DNA from: Phycisphaerae bacterium | GTDB taxonomy: Bacteria; Planctomycetota; Phycisphaerae; Phycisphaerales; SM1A02 | NCBI GenBank assembly: GCA_002711415.1 | Contig: PARI01000017.1 | Span: forward strand, 149,726 to 213,725 | Reading direction: 5' to 3' | DNA: 64,000 nt | In this document: positions 1 through 7,840 of the stretch, piece by piece | Numbering within the stretch: the stretch's first letter is position 1 | Layout: the number at the start of each line of letters is the position of its first letter | Notes under the pieces: generated by a model | Told to the model about the DNA's origin: nothing | Seen by the model: the letters and a program-made list of their open reading frames with translations, nothing else | Database searches by the model: none | Made by a program: the position numbers and the translations under genes

Positions 1-3000
1 TGAAGCTTGGCCAGTGCCGTCTCCATCGCTGCGAACTCACGTTCAAGGCGCAATCGCTTGGCCTCGAGCCTTTCGTCAATGGCCTCGATGCGCCTGTTGG
101 CCGCATCGATCAGCGTCTGGAACCGGTCATCGGCGATCGAGATCGTTCCATTGGTCGAATCGGTCATGCCTTCCAGGAGTTGGTCGAACAGGTCCCCGAA
201 TCCGAGTCGAGTCGTCTGTACCCCATCGGCTGGAATGGTGACGCCTGGAAGGAGTTCTTCCTCGGTGATCGTCTCCTGCTCGAATGCCGCGAACAGGGCT
301 TCGACCGCGGACGGGTCGGACTGCATCGCCGCGTCCAACCGTTCCTGGTCGAGTTCGAGAAGGCCATCGGCACCGATGGAGATGCCGACCTCGTAGAGGT
401 ACTGGAATCCCGTTTCAGTCCCCATGGAAGAACCCTGCACGGTCGAGTGAAGCATGTTCTTGATCATCGAGACTGTCGAGTCACCCAGGAGCGGTCCCCT
501 CGCCTGAGATTCCGCATCGTACGAGTCGTACGAGTTGATCTTCTCGATGATCGCGTTGAACGCCTCGACGAACTCCTGGATCCTTCCAATGGCCTGTGAT
601 TCATCCTTGTCCACGTTGATCGTGACCAACTCGTCGCTGGCCGACACCGCCTGCAGTTCCAGGCCGGGGATCACGCTGTCGAACGTGTTGCTGCTGCTGC
701 TGATCACGATCGACTGGGACGGATCATCGTTGCCTATGAAGATCTTCGCGTCCCTGCCGCTGGAGAGCACGGACAGGCCGATGTCGACACCATGCGTGTC
801 GATGACCAGTTCGCCGTCATACCCGCTGATCTTCGAAGCCAGGCTCAGTCGGAACGAGTTGCTCCCCTGCCCCGTGTTCATGAAGGAAGCGTCCACCGGG
901 ATGTTCGCCTGGTTGATCTTCTCGATGACCTGTTCAATCGTGTCCGATGCATCCAGGTCGACCATCCTTGCATAGGAGGCGTCCAGGTTGCCGCCGGGTG
1001 CATCCGCCGATCCGACCAGGTTGAGATCCGCGGCCGTCGAGCCGGTCACGGTCTCCACCGTCAACGCGGTGATCGGTGTATCGGTGTTGGTGTCGATGAG
1101 CACCAGGCCGTCGCCGTTGGCATTGATCTGCGCCTCGACGGCCAGCCCTCGTGAATTGATCTCGCGCATCACGTCATGAAGCGTCGACGAGTCGGCAGCG
1201 ATGTCCACGACCGCCGACTGGCCCGATGAATCGGTGATCCTGAAGGTGCCCAGACCGATGCCGCGACCGTAGTTGAGCGTGTCCAGCTTGGTGCCGAAAT
1301 CCAGGTACCGATGCTCGAGATTGCTTCCGATCATCCGGTCGGAAAACTCGGATATGTTGAGTCCGAGTGCATCCCTTGCGTCACCCGTGACATTCAGTGG
1401 AAAGTCGCCCCCTGTCGAGTCGACAAGCAGCAGGCCGATCCCCTCGTCGTTGAGCCGAGCCGTGACACCGACGCCCCCTGCCTGAAGCTGCTGGTTGATC
1501 GTGTCCAGGAGCTCGTCGATCGTCTCCGCCTGATCCAGGTCGGTGATGACCGTCGAGACTCCTGTCCGGTCATTGATATCAAGAGTCGATCCTCCCATGA
1601 GGCCGTTTCCACCATTGAGGTTCTTCACCAGCGTGCTGTCGAGCCCCGAGATGATCCTGGTCCCGGTGATGTTTGAATTGGATTCCGCGCTCATCAATCC
1701 AAGGTCCGACCTGGTCTGATTCGTGATCTGCTCTGACTGGCTCGAGCCATCACCATCACCGGGCAGGAAGGAGATGTTGCCGAATTCCGAAAAGAACTCC
1801 AGCCTGTGACCATCGTCTGAAATCGTGATCCTGGCTCGCCCGAGGGTCTGCTGGGACACGCGATCCATCAATTCCTGGATCGTGCTGACACGGTCCATCT
1901 GGACGTTGTTCGGGATCGTCGAACCGACGATCAGGTCTCCGCTTCCCCCGCCGCTGCCGGTGTAGATTCCCAGGTCCTCGGCGGTCTGTGATCCATTGAC
2001 CCCGGCTCCCAGGACCTCAATCGGATCCGCACCGCCGAGATTGTCCTGGAGCAGGAACCCATCGGATGTCTCGTTCAATGACATCACGACCTCACCCTCG
2101 CCAAGCTCGAGTTCCAGCGACTGGTTCACCCGGTCCAGCAGCTGCCCCACCGTCGTGACAGCCTCTTCCAGCACCGTTCCATCCGTGTCGAGGATTCTCC
2201 CGAGGTCGATCTCTATGTTGGTGCCGTCACTGGTCCTGATCAGCAAGTCGGGGTCATTCGTCGAGTTGATCGCGATCCCGTCCCCGTTGTTCAGATCCGA
2301 AAGCAGCGTTCCAGCCTCGATGGGAGCGTCGATCCGCCCGAGATCGATGTCGAATACATTGACATTATTCAGTTGCAGGCGGAAGTCGACCGCGTTGTCA
2401 CGTATGAACACTCCATTGCCGTCATTGAGCGTCGAGAGCGCAGTTTGTGCGCCAATGCTCATGATCGATGCGCCATCGATCCGTCCTTCGGCCGAGGTGC
2501 CCTCGATCCCCAGGTCGGTCGCCGTGAAGGAACCACCATGATTGGCCACAGTGAGTGCGCCCGCCCCACCCGACTGATCGGTGATCGTGAGACCGTCTCC
2601 AGTGGCCTCTGCGGTGATGGACAGGCCCGCGGCCTGGTTGATGCGCTGGATCACCTCGTTGATGGTGGTCGCCATCGAGAGATCGACGATGGCGTTGTTG
2701 CCGAGTGAATCCGTGATGCTGATCCTTCCCCTGCGGACCCCGTCATCACCGTTGAGCTCCGACAGGTTCTTGTCCGTGCCAAGACGTCCCTGACCGAATT
2801 CGAACGTGACCGAATCCAGTCCCATGGGCGTCGAATCGGAAGTGGCGAATCCCATGCTGAGCTTCTGGCTCGTGGACATCAACTGCTTCACGTAGAACGA
2901 ATACGTACCTGGAACGACTCCCGATGAAGCGAATGCCTGCATCACATCCTGGTTCGAACTGTTGGCGTTTGCAGCACCGAACACGTTCTCGTTACGGAAA

Positions 3001-3191
3001 CTTGACGCAATGTTCTTCAATGCGAGCAGGCTCGAGTTGATGTCGAGCATGGCTGCCTGCGCTGCCTGGAGTCCGACGATCCGTTGCTGAATCGGGTACT
3101 TCGACTGCGCCTCGAGCGCCATGAGCTGATTGACCAGCGACCCGGTGTCGATGCCGCTGATCAAGCCGATGCTGGAACTGATCGAACTCAC
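1..3191 (-). CDS. fliD: Flagellar filament cap / hook-associated protein 2, very long, 3' end cut by window edge
   Basis: FliD caps the growing flagellar filament and helps exported flagellin fold. The N-terminus (residues 7-25) reads GLISGIDTGSLVNQLMALE, the FliD_N signature. Near the left edge (about residues 985-1063) lies the FliD_C pattern: a GTIS segment followed by a charged coiled coil with RIEAIDERLEAKRLRLER. The middle carries about five hook-IN-type motifs of the form LNxGxG...ITDxxG, near residues 145, 257, 305, 530 and 645. The frame stays open for 1063 codons to the window edge, against roughly 450-700 residues in most FliD; probably only a few tens of residues are missing. The GTG start at 3191 has AAGGAG six bases upstream. 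The gene lies downstream of parB on the same strand. No other flagellar gene is visible; fliS often follows and may lie outside the window. Confidence 0.93.
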   Translation of the reverse strand, partial: MSSISSSIGLISGIDTGSLVNQLMALEAQSKYPIQQRIVGLQAAQAAMLDINSSLLALKNIASSFRNENVFGAANANSSNQDVMQAFASSGVVPGTYSFYVKQLMSTSQKLSMGFATSDSTPMGLDSVTFEFGQGRLGTDKNLSELNGDDGVRRGRISITDSLGNNAIVDLSMATTINEVIQRINQAAGLSITAEATGDGLTITDQSGGAGALTVANHGGSFTATDLGIEGTSAEGRIDGASIMSIGAQTALSTLNDGNGVFIRDNAVDFRLQLNNVNVFDIDLGRIDAPIEAGTLLSDLNNGDGIAINSTNDPDLLIRTSDGTNIEIDLGRILDTDGTVLEEAVTTVGQLLDRVNQSLELELGEGEVVMSLNETSDGFLLQDNLGGADPIEVLGAGVNGSQTAEDLGIYTGSGGGSGDLIVGSTIPNNVQMDRVSTIQELMDRVSQQTLGRARITISDDGHRLEFFSEFGNISFLPGDGDGSSQSEQITNQTRSDLGLMSAESNSNITGTRIISGLDSTLVKNLNGGNGLMGGSTLDINDRTGVSTVITDLDQAETIDELLDTINQQLQAGGVGVTARLNDEGIGLLLVDSTGGDFPLNVTGDARDALGLNISEFSDRMIGSNLEHRYLDFGTKLDTLNYGRGIGLGTFRITDSSGQSAVVDIAADSSTLHDVMREINSRGLAVEAQINANGDGLVLIDTNTDTPITALTVETVTGSTAADLNLVGSADAPGGNLDASYARMVDLDASDTIEQVIEKINQANIPVDASFMNTGQGSNSFRLSLASKISGYDGELVIDTHGVDIGLSVLSSGRDAKIFIGNDDPSQSIVISSSSNTFDSVIPGLELQAVSASDELVTINVDKDESQAIGRIQEFVEAFNAIIEKINSYDSYDAESQARGPLLGDSTVSMIKNMLHSTVQGSSMGTETGFQYLYEVGISIGADGLLELDQERLDAAMQSDPSAVEALFAAFEQETITEEELLPGVTIPADGVQTTRLGFGDLFDQLLEGMTDSTNGTISIADDRFQTLIDAANRRIEAIDERLEAKRLRLEREFAAMETALAKL

Positions 3192-3238
3192 TGCAGGCTC
3201 CTTGGTCGATGCCTGCGAGGTTCCTCCATGGAGTCCGC

Positions 3239-3424
3239 TCAGGCAGCGATGTCCAGTGACCAATCCTGCGGTTCATGAAGATCCTGGATACGCCAGGTCG
3301 GCAGGAGCAGGTCGCAACGCCTGTACTCGAGCAAATCCGATGCCCATGAGCCAAGAACCCGGGCAAAGTCGGCCTTTGCCTGTTCCATGGCCATGTTCGA
3401 TTGTTCAACGGTCGGTCGCTGCAT
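3239..3424 (-). CDS. Small hypothetical protein (61 aa) between parB and fliD
   Basis: This is a possible short gene in the 357-bp parB-fliD gap. The ATG at 3424 is preceded by GGAG nine bases upstream. Immediately before that lies a hairpin (7-bp stem) at 3439-3457 that could sit in the leader. The predicted product is soluble, with an acidic to neutral helical middle (AKADFARVLGSWASDLLEY) and no signal peptide or recognisable domain. It ends 47 bp before the fliD start, so co-transcription with fliD is plausible. The frame also extends upstream into parB, which weakens the case. I do not recognise the family; it could be a flagellar accessory protein or no gene at all. Confidence 0.35.
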   Translation of the reverse strand: MQRPTVEQSNMAMEQAKADFARVLGSWASDLLEYRRCDLLLPTWRIQDLHEPQDWSLDIAA

Positions 3425-3548
3425 TGTTCCTGGCTCCAAGGGGTCCGTGAGACCCCTATCGACCAGGCTCAGGCGCTGCTGAACCCAACCTGCGCAATTG
3501 GTACAAACCAATTCACCGACATAGCGTCCGATAATAATTAGAACCGTT

Positions 3549-4565
3549 CTATTCCAATGCGTCGGTATCCACCGAGACTCCCAGTCTCTGGCACAGGCCT
3601 TCGAACTGGTCATTGGAGTAGAAGCTCAGCGACATCTTGCCTGAACCAGGCTTGGCCCCACGAGTGATCTGCACACGGGTTCCAATCTGGTCACCGATGG
3701 CTTTCTCCAGTGCTTGGACATGTGACTTGGAGACGCCCCCCTTCCGTGTCGACGTGCCTGGTCCTGTCCGAGGATCCATGGCGTCTCGAACAGCCGACTC
3801 CAACTGCCGGACCGACCATTCATTCCGGACCGTGTTGCCAAGCAATACGTGTCGAAGCTTCAAGTCGGTACATCCAAGCAAGGCCTTCGCATGCCCCAGA
3901 GAGATCTGTTCCACGCGAAGCGCCGCAGCTGTAGTGTCATCTAAGTCACTTATTCGCAACAGGTTAGAAACGGTCGTCCGGTCAAGACCAACCTCCTTGG
4001 CGATCTGCTCATGAGTCAAGGAGAACTCGTCGGCAAGCCTTCGAAGCGCCATGGCGCGCTCCATGGGATTCAGGTCTTCTCGCTGGAGGTTCTCGATCAA
4101 GGCAAGTTCCGCGGCTTCTTGATCGGAGACATCACGGATGACGGCTGGGATCAACTCGAGTCCGATCTGCCTGGCTGCCCGCCACCGCCGCTCCCCTGCG
4201 ATCAGCTCGAATCCTCCGCCTGTCCTCCGGACGACTATTGGCTGCATCAATCCAGCTGATTGAATTGAACCAGCCAGCTGGTCAAGCGCCTCCTGGTCAA
4301 AGGTCTCCCGGGGCTGTCGCGGATTTGGACTGATTTGATCTGTTCGGATCTCATCAATCCCCTGCCTGCTCGCTCCGTTCTCTGGGCCTGCTTCCATCCC
4401 AGGCTCATCAACGGAAATCGATCCGGATGAAACGCTGGACTCAGTCTTCCGGGCAGATTTGGAGAGTTCAACTGGCACCTGGATCAGGCTCCCGAGCCCC
4501 CTGCCAAGCTTGCGTCCGGTGGACTTCTTTGGACTAGTCTTCGTGGTCTTCTTGGTCGTTGCCAT
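3549..4565 (-). CDS. parB: Chromosome partitioning protein ParB
   Basis: ParB is a parS-binding CTPase that loads and slides on DNA around the origin. This copy is 338 aa, a normal length. It has a basic N-terminus with the KLGRGLGSLI motif (residues 19-28), a ParB/Srx domain with QISPNPRQPR (77-86) and the CTP-binding box GERRWRAA (124-131), then NLQREDLNPMERA (159-171). A helix-turn-helix follows at about 183-204 and a C-terminal dimerisation domain after about 290. No parA lies beside it, although parA usually sits directly upstream. Instead, the DNA upstream of its start carries two parS-type palindromes. It lies upstream of fliD on the same strand. Confidence 0.95.
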   Translation of the reverse strand: MATTKKTTKTSPKKSTGRKLGRGLGSLIQVPVELSKSARKTESSVSSGSISVDEPGMEAGPENGASRQGIDEIRTDQISPNPRQPRETFDQEALDQLAGSIQSAGLMQPIVVRRTGGGFELIAGERRWRAARQIGLELIPAVIRDVSDQEAAELALIENLQREDLNPMERAMALRRLADEFSLTHEQIAKEVGLDRTTVSNLLRISDLDDTTAAALRVEQISLGHAKALLGCTDLKLRHVLLGNTVRNEWSVRQLESAVRDAMDPRTGPGTSTRKGGVSKSHVQALEKAIGDQIGTRVQITRGAKPGSGKMSLSFYSNDQFEGLCQRLGVSVDTDALE

Positions 4566-4728
4566 GGTTCAGTCCCCTGTGATTCGAATTGGCCCTATCG
4601 AGGCGCGACAATGGCAAGAAAGCCAAGGGCTACGACCCCAGGCCATGATTCGCAGTCAAGTTCGTTGTACTGAATCAAGATCGCTCTCCCTGGCGATTGG
4701 CGCTTCCTTGCAATATTTGAGTTATCCC

Positions 4729-4746
4729 ACGTTCCACGTGGAACGT
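4729..4746. promoter_or_regulatory. parS-type site 1
   Basis: ACGTTCCACGTGGAACGT is a perfect 18-bp palindrome containing the core GTTCCACGTGGAAC, which matches the parS core used by ParB proteins (Pseudomonas-type GTTCCACGTGGAAC). It lies about 165 bp upstream of the parB start. Confidence 0.85.
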
Positions 4747-4931
4747 CAAGAAACCCTCCCATGACACTCACTCTCAACTTGTCCACAATCCTGTCGTGGA
4801 AAACTCCGGCAAGCACTACGACCCATGAGGGCCCTGACTGAATCGAAAATCACTACTTGGGGTCTGGATGGCTGGCAATACTCGTTTCAGCCCTGGCCTA
4901 TTACCGCGATGATCCGTGGGCACCTGCCATC

Positions 4932-4940
4932 TTATCCACA
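4932..4940 (+). promoter_or_regulatory. DnaA-box-like 9-mer
   Basis: TTATCCACA is identical to the strong consensus DnaA box. A second, one-mismatch copy, TTGTCCACA, lies at 4779-4787 in the same orientation. A single perfect 9-mer can occur by chance; the weight comes from its position beside parS and parB. Confidence 0.5.
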
Positions 4941-4953
4941 GGCAAATTATGAC

Positions 4954-4969
4954 TGTTCCACGTGGAACA
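4954..4969. promoter_or_regulatory. parS-type site 2
   Basis: TGTTCCACGTGGAACA is a perfect 16-bp palindrome and a textbook parS sequence. Its centre is 224 bp from the centre of site 1. A perfect DnaA box, TTATCCACA, ends 13 bp before it. Confidence 0.88.
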
Positions 4970-5453
4970 CGATGCCGTCCAGCAATTACGAGGCCTATCA
5001 TTTTCGCCAGAAGAGGCTTCCGCGCGGAAAATAAAAAGCACGTTCGCGGCATGATCGATACATATAGATGCACTTTCGATGCAGATCGAATCATAATACG
5101 GCATATTATGAGTATGCCCCACTGTCCCTGAGATTGATTCTTGGTGGTATTCAACTGTGGGGGGATCGAATTCAATGCTGGGCACCGCGCCGGATCAAAT
5201 TGCTCACCCAGATCTCCCAGGGAACCACATCCTTCGAGGGTGAAGACCCAACATCCGATCATGTTTGATGCGTGATCAGGCCACTTTCGATGGTCCGAAA
5301 AAACAGGATGCGGTAGGGGATGAATCGGCCGTTTCCGTCATTGCGGATTTTGAATCCAACAAGCATGCGTCTGGTCACTTCCACTTGCCTGAACAGGGAG
5401 TAGGATTCCATGTCCTGCCCACTGGTGGAACGATGGACAGGGGAGGAGTCAGG

Positions 5454-6380
5454 ATGGTCCAGAGACAGTCATTCTCCGGTGTGATCGCCGCGCCATACAC
5501 ACCGTTCGATGTTAACGGCGCGATTGACTTGGGGCCGGTCAACGACCAGGTCGCGTTGTTTCAGGAGATGGGCGTCACCGGCGTGTTCATCTGTGGAACC
5601 ACCGGCGAGGGGTTCAGGATGACCGTTGAAGAACGGATGTCCCTGACCGAGCGATGGTCGCAGGTTCGTTCCGACGGCATGAGGCTCTTCGTACATGTCG
5701 GGGCGAACACCGACGAGGACAGCATCATGCTGTCGTCACATGCTGCAGGGCAGAACGTCGATGCGATCGCCGCAAGAATTCCCGTCAGTGAACCGGGTGC
5801 GGGCAGAAATGTCGCCGAGGTGCTTGACCGGCTTGACGAGATCGCGTCGGCAGCGGGGGAGACCCCCGTGTACTTCTATGACATCCCATCACTTGACGGC
5901 GATCCGATCGCGACACATGCCATTCTTGAACGTGGGCGTGATCGAATCCGGAACCTCGCCGGGGTGAAGATCTCCCACACCGATCTTGATCACCTCCAAC
6001 GATGCCTCGATGTCGGAAGTGATCACTTCGAGATCCTCTTCGGTGTCGATGAGATGCTGCTTTCAGCACTTGAACGCGGTGTGCATGGCGCCGTGGGCAG
6101 CACCTACAACTACGCGACACCTCACTATCTCAAGATGATCGAGGCCTTTGATTCCGGTGACATAGAAACCGCTCGAGAACTCCAGGACCGCTCCCGCAAG
6201 CTCGTTGATGTCCTCTACCAGTTCGGACTTCTTCGCGCGGGCAAGGCCATCATGACGATGATGGGAGTCGATTGCGGTCCGCCGAGGGATTCAGAGCAGC
6301 CGCTGAGTGTCGATGATCGACGTCGACTCAGGGACCAGATCGAGCCGCTGAACATCGTGGCGCGTCCGCTGGCCTGCTGA
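5454..6380 (+). CDS. Dihydrodipicolinate synthase / N-acetylneuraminate lyase family aldolase
   Basis: This class I TIM-barrel aldolase is 308 aa, the usual length of the family. It probably acts on sialic acid or a similar 2-oxo acid in the cytoplasm. The GTTGEG pyruvate-binding loop is at residues 48-53, the catalytic Tyr at 142 (YFYDIPS) and the Schiff-base Lys at 172 (GVKIS). The later GAVGSTYN segment resembles N-acetylneuraminate lyases more than DapA. The ATG at 5454 is chosen because GGGGAGGAG lies just upstream and the protein then begins at the first barrel strand; the frame is open back to 5265. No other sialic acid gene is adjacent, so the substrate is uncertain. Its 3' end faces the DUF1501 gene with a 13-bp gap. 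Confidence 0.87.
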   Translation: MVQRQSFSGVIAAPYTPFDVNGAIDLGPVNDQVALFQEMGVTGVFICGTTGEGFRMTVEERMSLTERWSQVRSDGMRLFVHVGANTDEDSIMLSSHAAGQNVDAIAARIPVSEPGAGRNVAEVLDRLDEIASAAGETPVYFYDIPSLDGDPIATHAILERGRDRIRNLAGVKISHTDLDHLQRCLDVGSDHFEILFGVDEMLLSALERGVHGAVGSTYNYATPHYLKMIEAFDSGDIETARELQDRSRKLVDVLYQFGLLRAGKAIMTMMGVDCGPPRDSEQPLSVDDRRRLRDQIEPLNIVARPLAC

Positions 6381-6393
6381 TTCGAATTTACTG

Positions 6394-7818
6394 TTATGCG
6401 AGCAGTGGTTCGACGACGTGACCCTTCACGTCAGTCAGTCTCATGGCCCGGCCACCGAAATCAACCGTCAGTTCCTTGTGGTTGACTCCAAGCAGGTGCA
6501 GCATCGTCGCATGCAGGTCATGCACCTCGACGGGTTTATCGACCGCCTTGTAGCCATACTCATCCGTGGCGCCATGCACCGATCCTGCACGTGTTCCGCC
6601 ACCGGCCATCCAGATGGTGTATCCGAAGGGGTTGTGATCCCTGCCATTGCCTCCCTGGGCGAAAGGGGTCCTGCCGAACTCGGCGGCCCAGACCACGAGG
6701 GTCTCATCCAGCATGCCTCGTGCCTTCAGGTCCTTCAGAAGCCCTGCGATCGGCTGATCGACACCGAGGGCGTTGGCCGTGTGGCCATCCTTGATGTTGT
6801 TGTGCTGGTCCCATCGATCCGTTCCCACATCCGGGCATGTCAGTTCAACGAAACGGACACCCTGCTCGACCAGCCGCCTGGCGAGCAGGCACTGCCTGGC
6901 GAAGATCCGGGTCTGAGCATGTGGCGAGTCGAGCCCGTACAACTGTCGGGTCGCCACGGATTCCCTGGTGATCTCAAGCACCTCAGGGACCGACCACTGC
7001 ATGTTGAATGCCAACTCAGCATTGGCGATCGCTGACTCGAGTTCGTCCGGGTTTCCGTATCCACGGCTGGCCCTGGAGTCCAGGCTGTCCACAAGATCGA
7101 GTTTTCGCCGCTGTTGGTGGGGTGACTCCAACGGGCGGATGTTCGAGACTCCCTCGTCATCCGGCTTGAACAAGCTTCCCTGGAACCTCGCGGGAAGAAA
7201 TCCATTGGAGAAACAGGACAGGCCGCCGGGTGGGACAAGGCCTCCGTTGAGAACGACGAAACCCGGCAGGTTCCTGTTGAGACTTCCAAGCCCATAGCTG
7301 ACCCACGAGCCCATGCTCGGCCTGCCGGCGATTCCCTGGCCGGTATGAAGGAAGTAATTCGCGTTGGTGTGTTCGCTGAACTCCGAGACCATCGACCTGA
7401 CGATGCAGAGGTCGTCGGCGCACGTCGCGACGTGGGGGAAGAGATCGCTGACCCAATGGCCCGACTGGCCGTGCTGCTTGAACTTCCACGGGGACTGGAG
7501 TGTCTTCCCGTTGTTGTTGAACTGGGTTCTCTCCATCTCCATGCCGAATGGCTGCCCGTTCTCTCTGGTCAGCCGCGGTTTCGGATCGAAGGTGTCGACC
7601 TGTGAAGGACCACCATCCATGTAGAGGAAGATCACATTTCGTGCCCGCGGAGCATGATGGGTGATGCCCAGTTCCTGTCCATGCAGCAGGCTCTTGGCGA
7701 TCGACTCCTCGCCAAGCATGCCGGCAAGGGCGACGGCCCCGAATCCGCTGGCGCAACTGCGAAGCATCTGTCGTCTCGACAGTGGGGGAGCAACGTAGTT
7801 TCCGCAGTGGTGTCCCAT
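6394..7818 (-). CDS. DUF1501 family secreted protein
   Basis: This 474-aa protein belongs to DUF1501, an alkaline-phosphatase/sulfatase-fold family greatly expanded in Planctomycetes and almost always paired with a PSD1-type cytochrome gene, as here. A twin-arginine-like signal starts at SRRQMLRSC (residues 14-22), followed by a hydrophobic stretch to about residue 35. Family segments visible include FLYMDGGPSQVDTFDPKP (about 64-81), VWAAEFGRTPF and GRDHNP. It starts 22 bp after the end of the PSD1 gene on the same strand, so the two are probably one operon. The substrate is unknown; linkage to polysaccharide breakdown is inferred from similar planctomycete pairs. Confidence 0.92.
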   Translation of the reverse strand: MGHHCGNYVAPPLSRRQMLRSCASGFGAVALAGMLGEESIAKSLLHGQELGITHHAPRARNVIFLYMDGGPSQVDTFDPKPRLTRENGQPFGMEMERTQFNNNGKTLQSPWKFKQHGQSGHWVSDLFPHVATCADDLCIVRSMVSEFSEHTNANYFLHTGQGIAGRPSMGSWVSYGLGSLNRNLPGFVVLNGGLVPPGGLSCFSNGFLPARFQGSLFKPDDEGVSNIRPLESPHQQRRKLDLVDSLDSRASRGYGNPDELESAIANAELAFNMQWSVPEVLEITRESVATRQLYGLDSPHAQTRIFARQCLLARRLVEQGVRFVELTCPDVGTDRWDQHNNIKDGHTANALGVDQPIAGLLKDLKARGMLDETLVVWAAEFGRTPFAQGGNGRDHNPFGYTIWMAGGGTRAGSVHGATDEYGYKAVDKPVEVHDLHATMLHLLGVNHKELTVDFGGRAMRLTDVKGHVVEPLLA

Positions 7819-7840
7819 GGCCAGGGTGTTCTCCGTCGCC

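Larger units (their letters stand above)
4566..5453. other. Gene-free region with parS and DnaA-box-like sites: candidate origin/centromere DNA
   Basis: This stretch of about 890 bp separates parB (leftward) from the aldolase gene (rightward). It holds two parS-type palindromes, a perfect TTATCCACA (4932-4940), a near-match TTGTCCACA (4779-4787), and an AT-richer segment at about 5020-5115. That segment includes the inverted repeat CATAATA-cggca-TATTATG (5092-5110). ORFs cross it on both strands, but none has protein-like composition or a convincing ribosome binding site. Clustering of parS and DnaA-box sites beside parB is typical of DNA near a chromosome origin. Calling it oriC is an inference: dnaA is not in the window and only two boxes are seen. 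Confidence 0.55.

Noticed and set aside
2992-3408. 138-codon minus-strand frame over the fliD start
   Set aside because: It overlaps the well-supported fliD N-terminus in another frame and its composition is not protein-like.
4816-5262. 148-codon open frame on the minus strand through the parS region
   Set aside because: It runs across the palindromes and the AT-rich repeat, has no good ribosome binding site, and its product is rich in Ile, Arg and Cys with no domain-like pattern.
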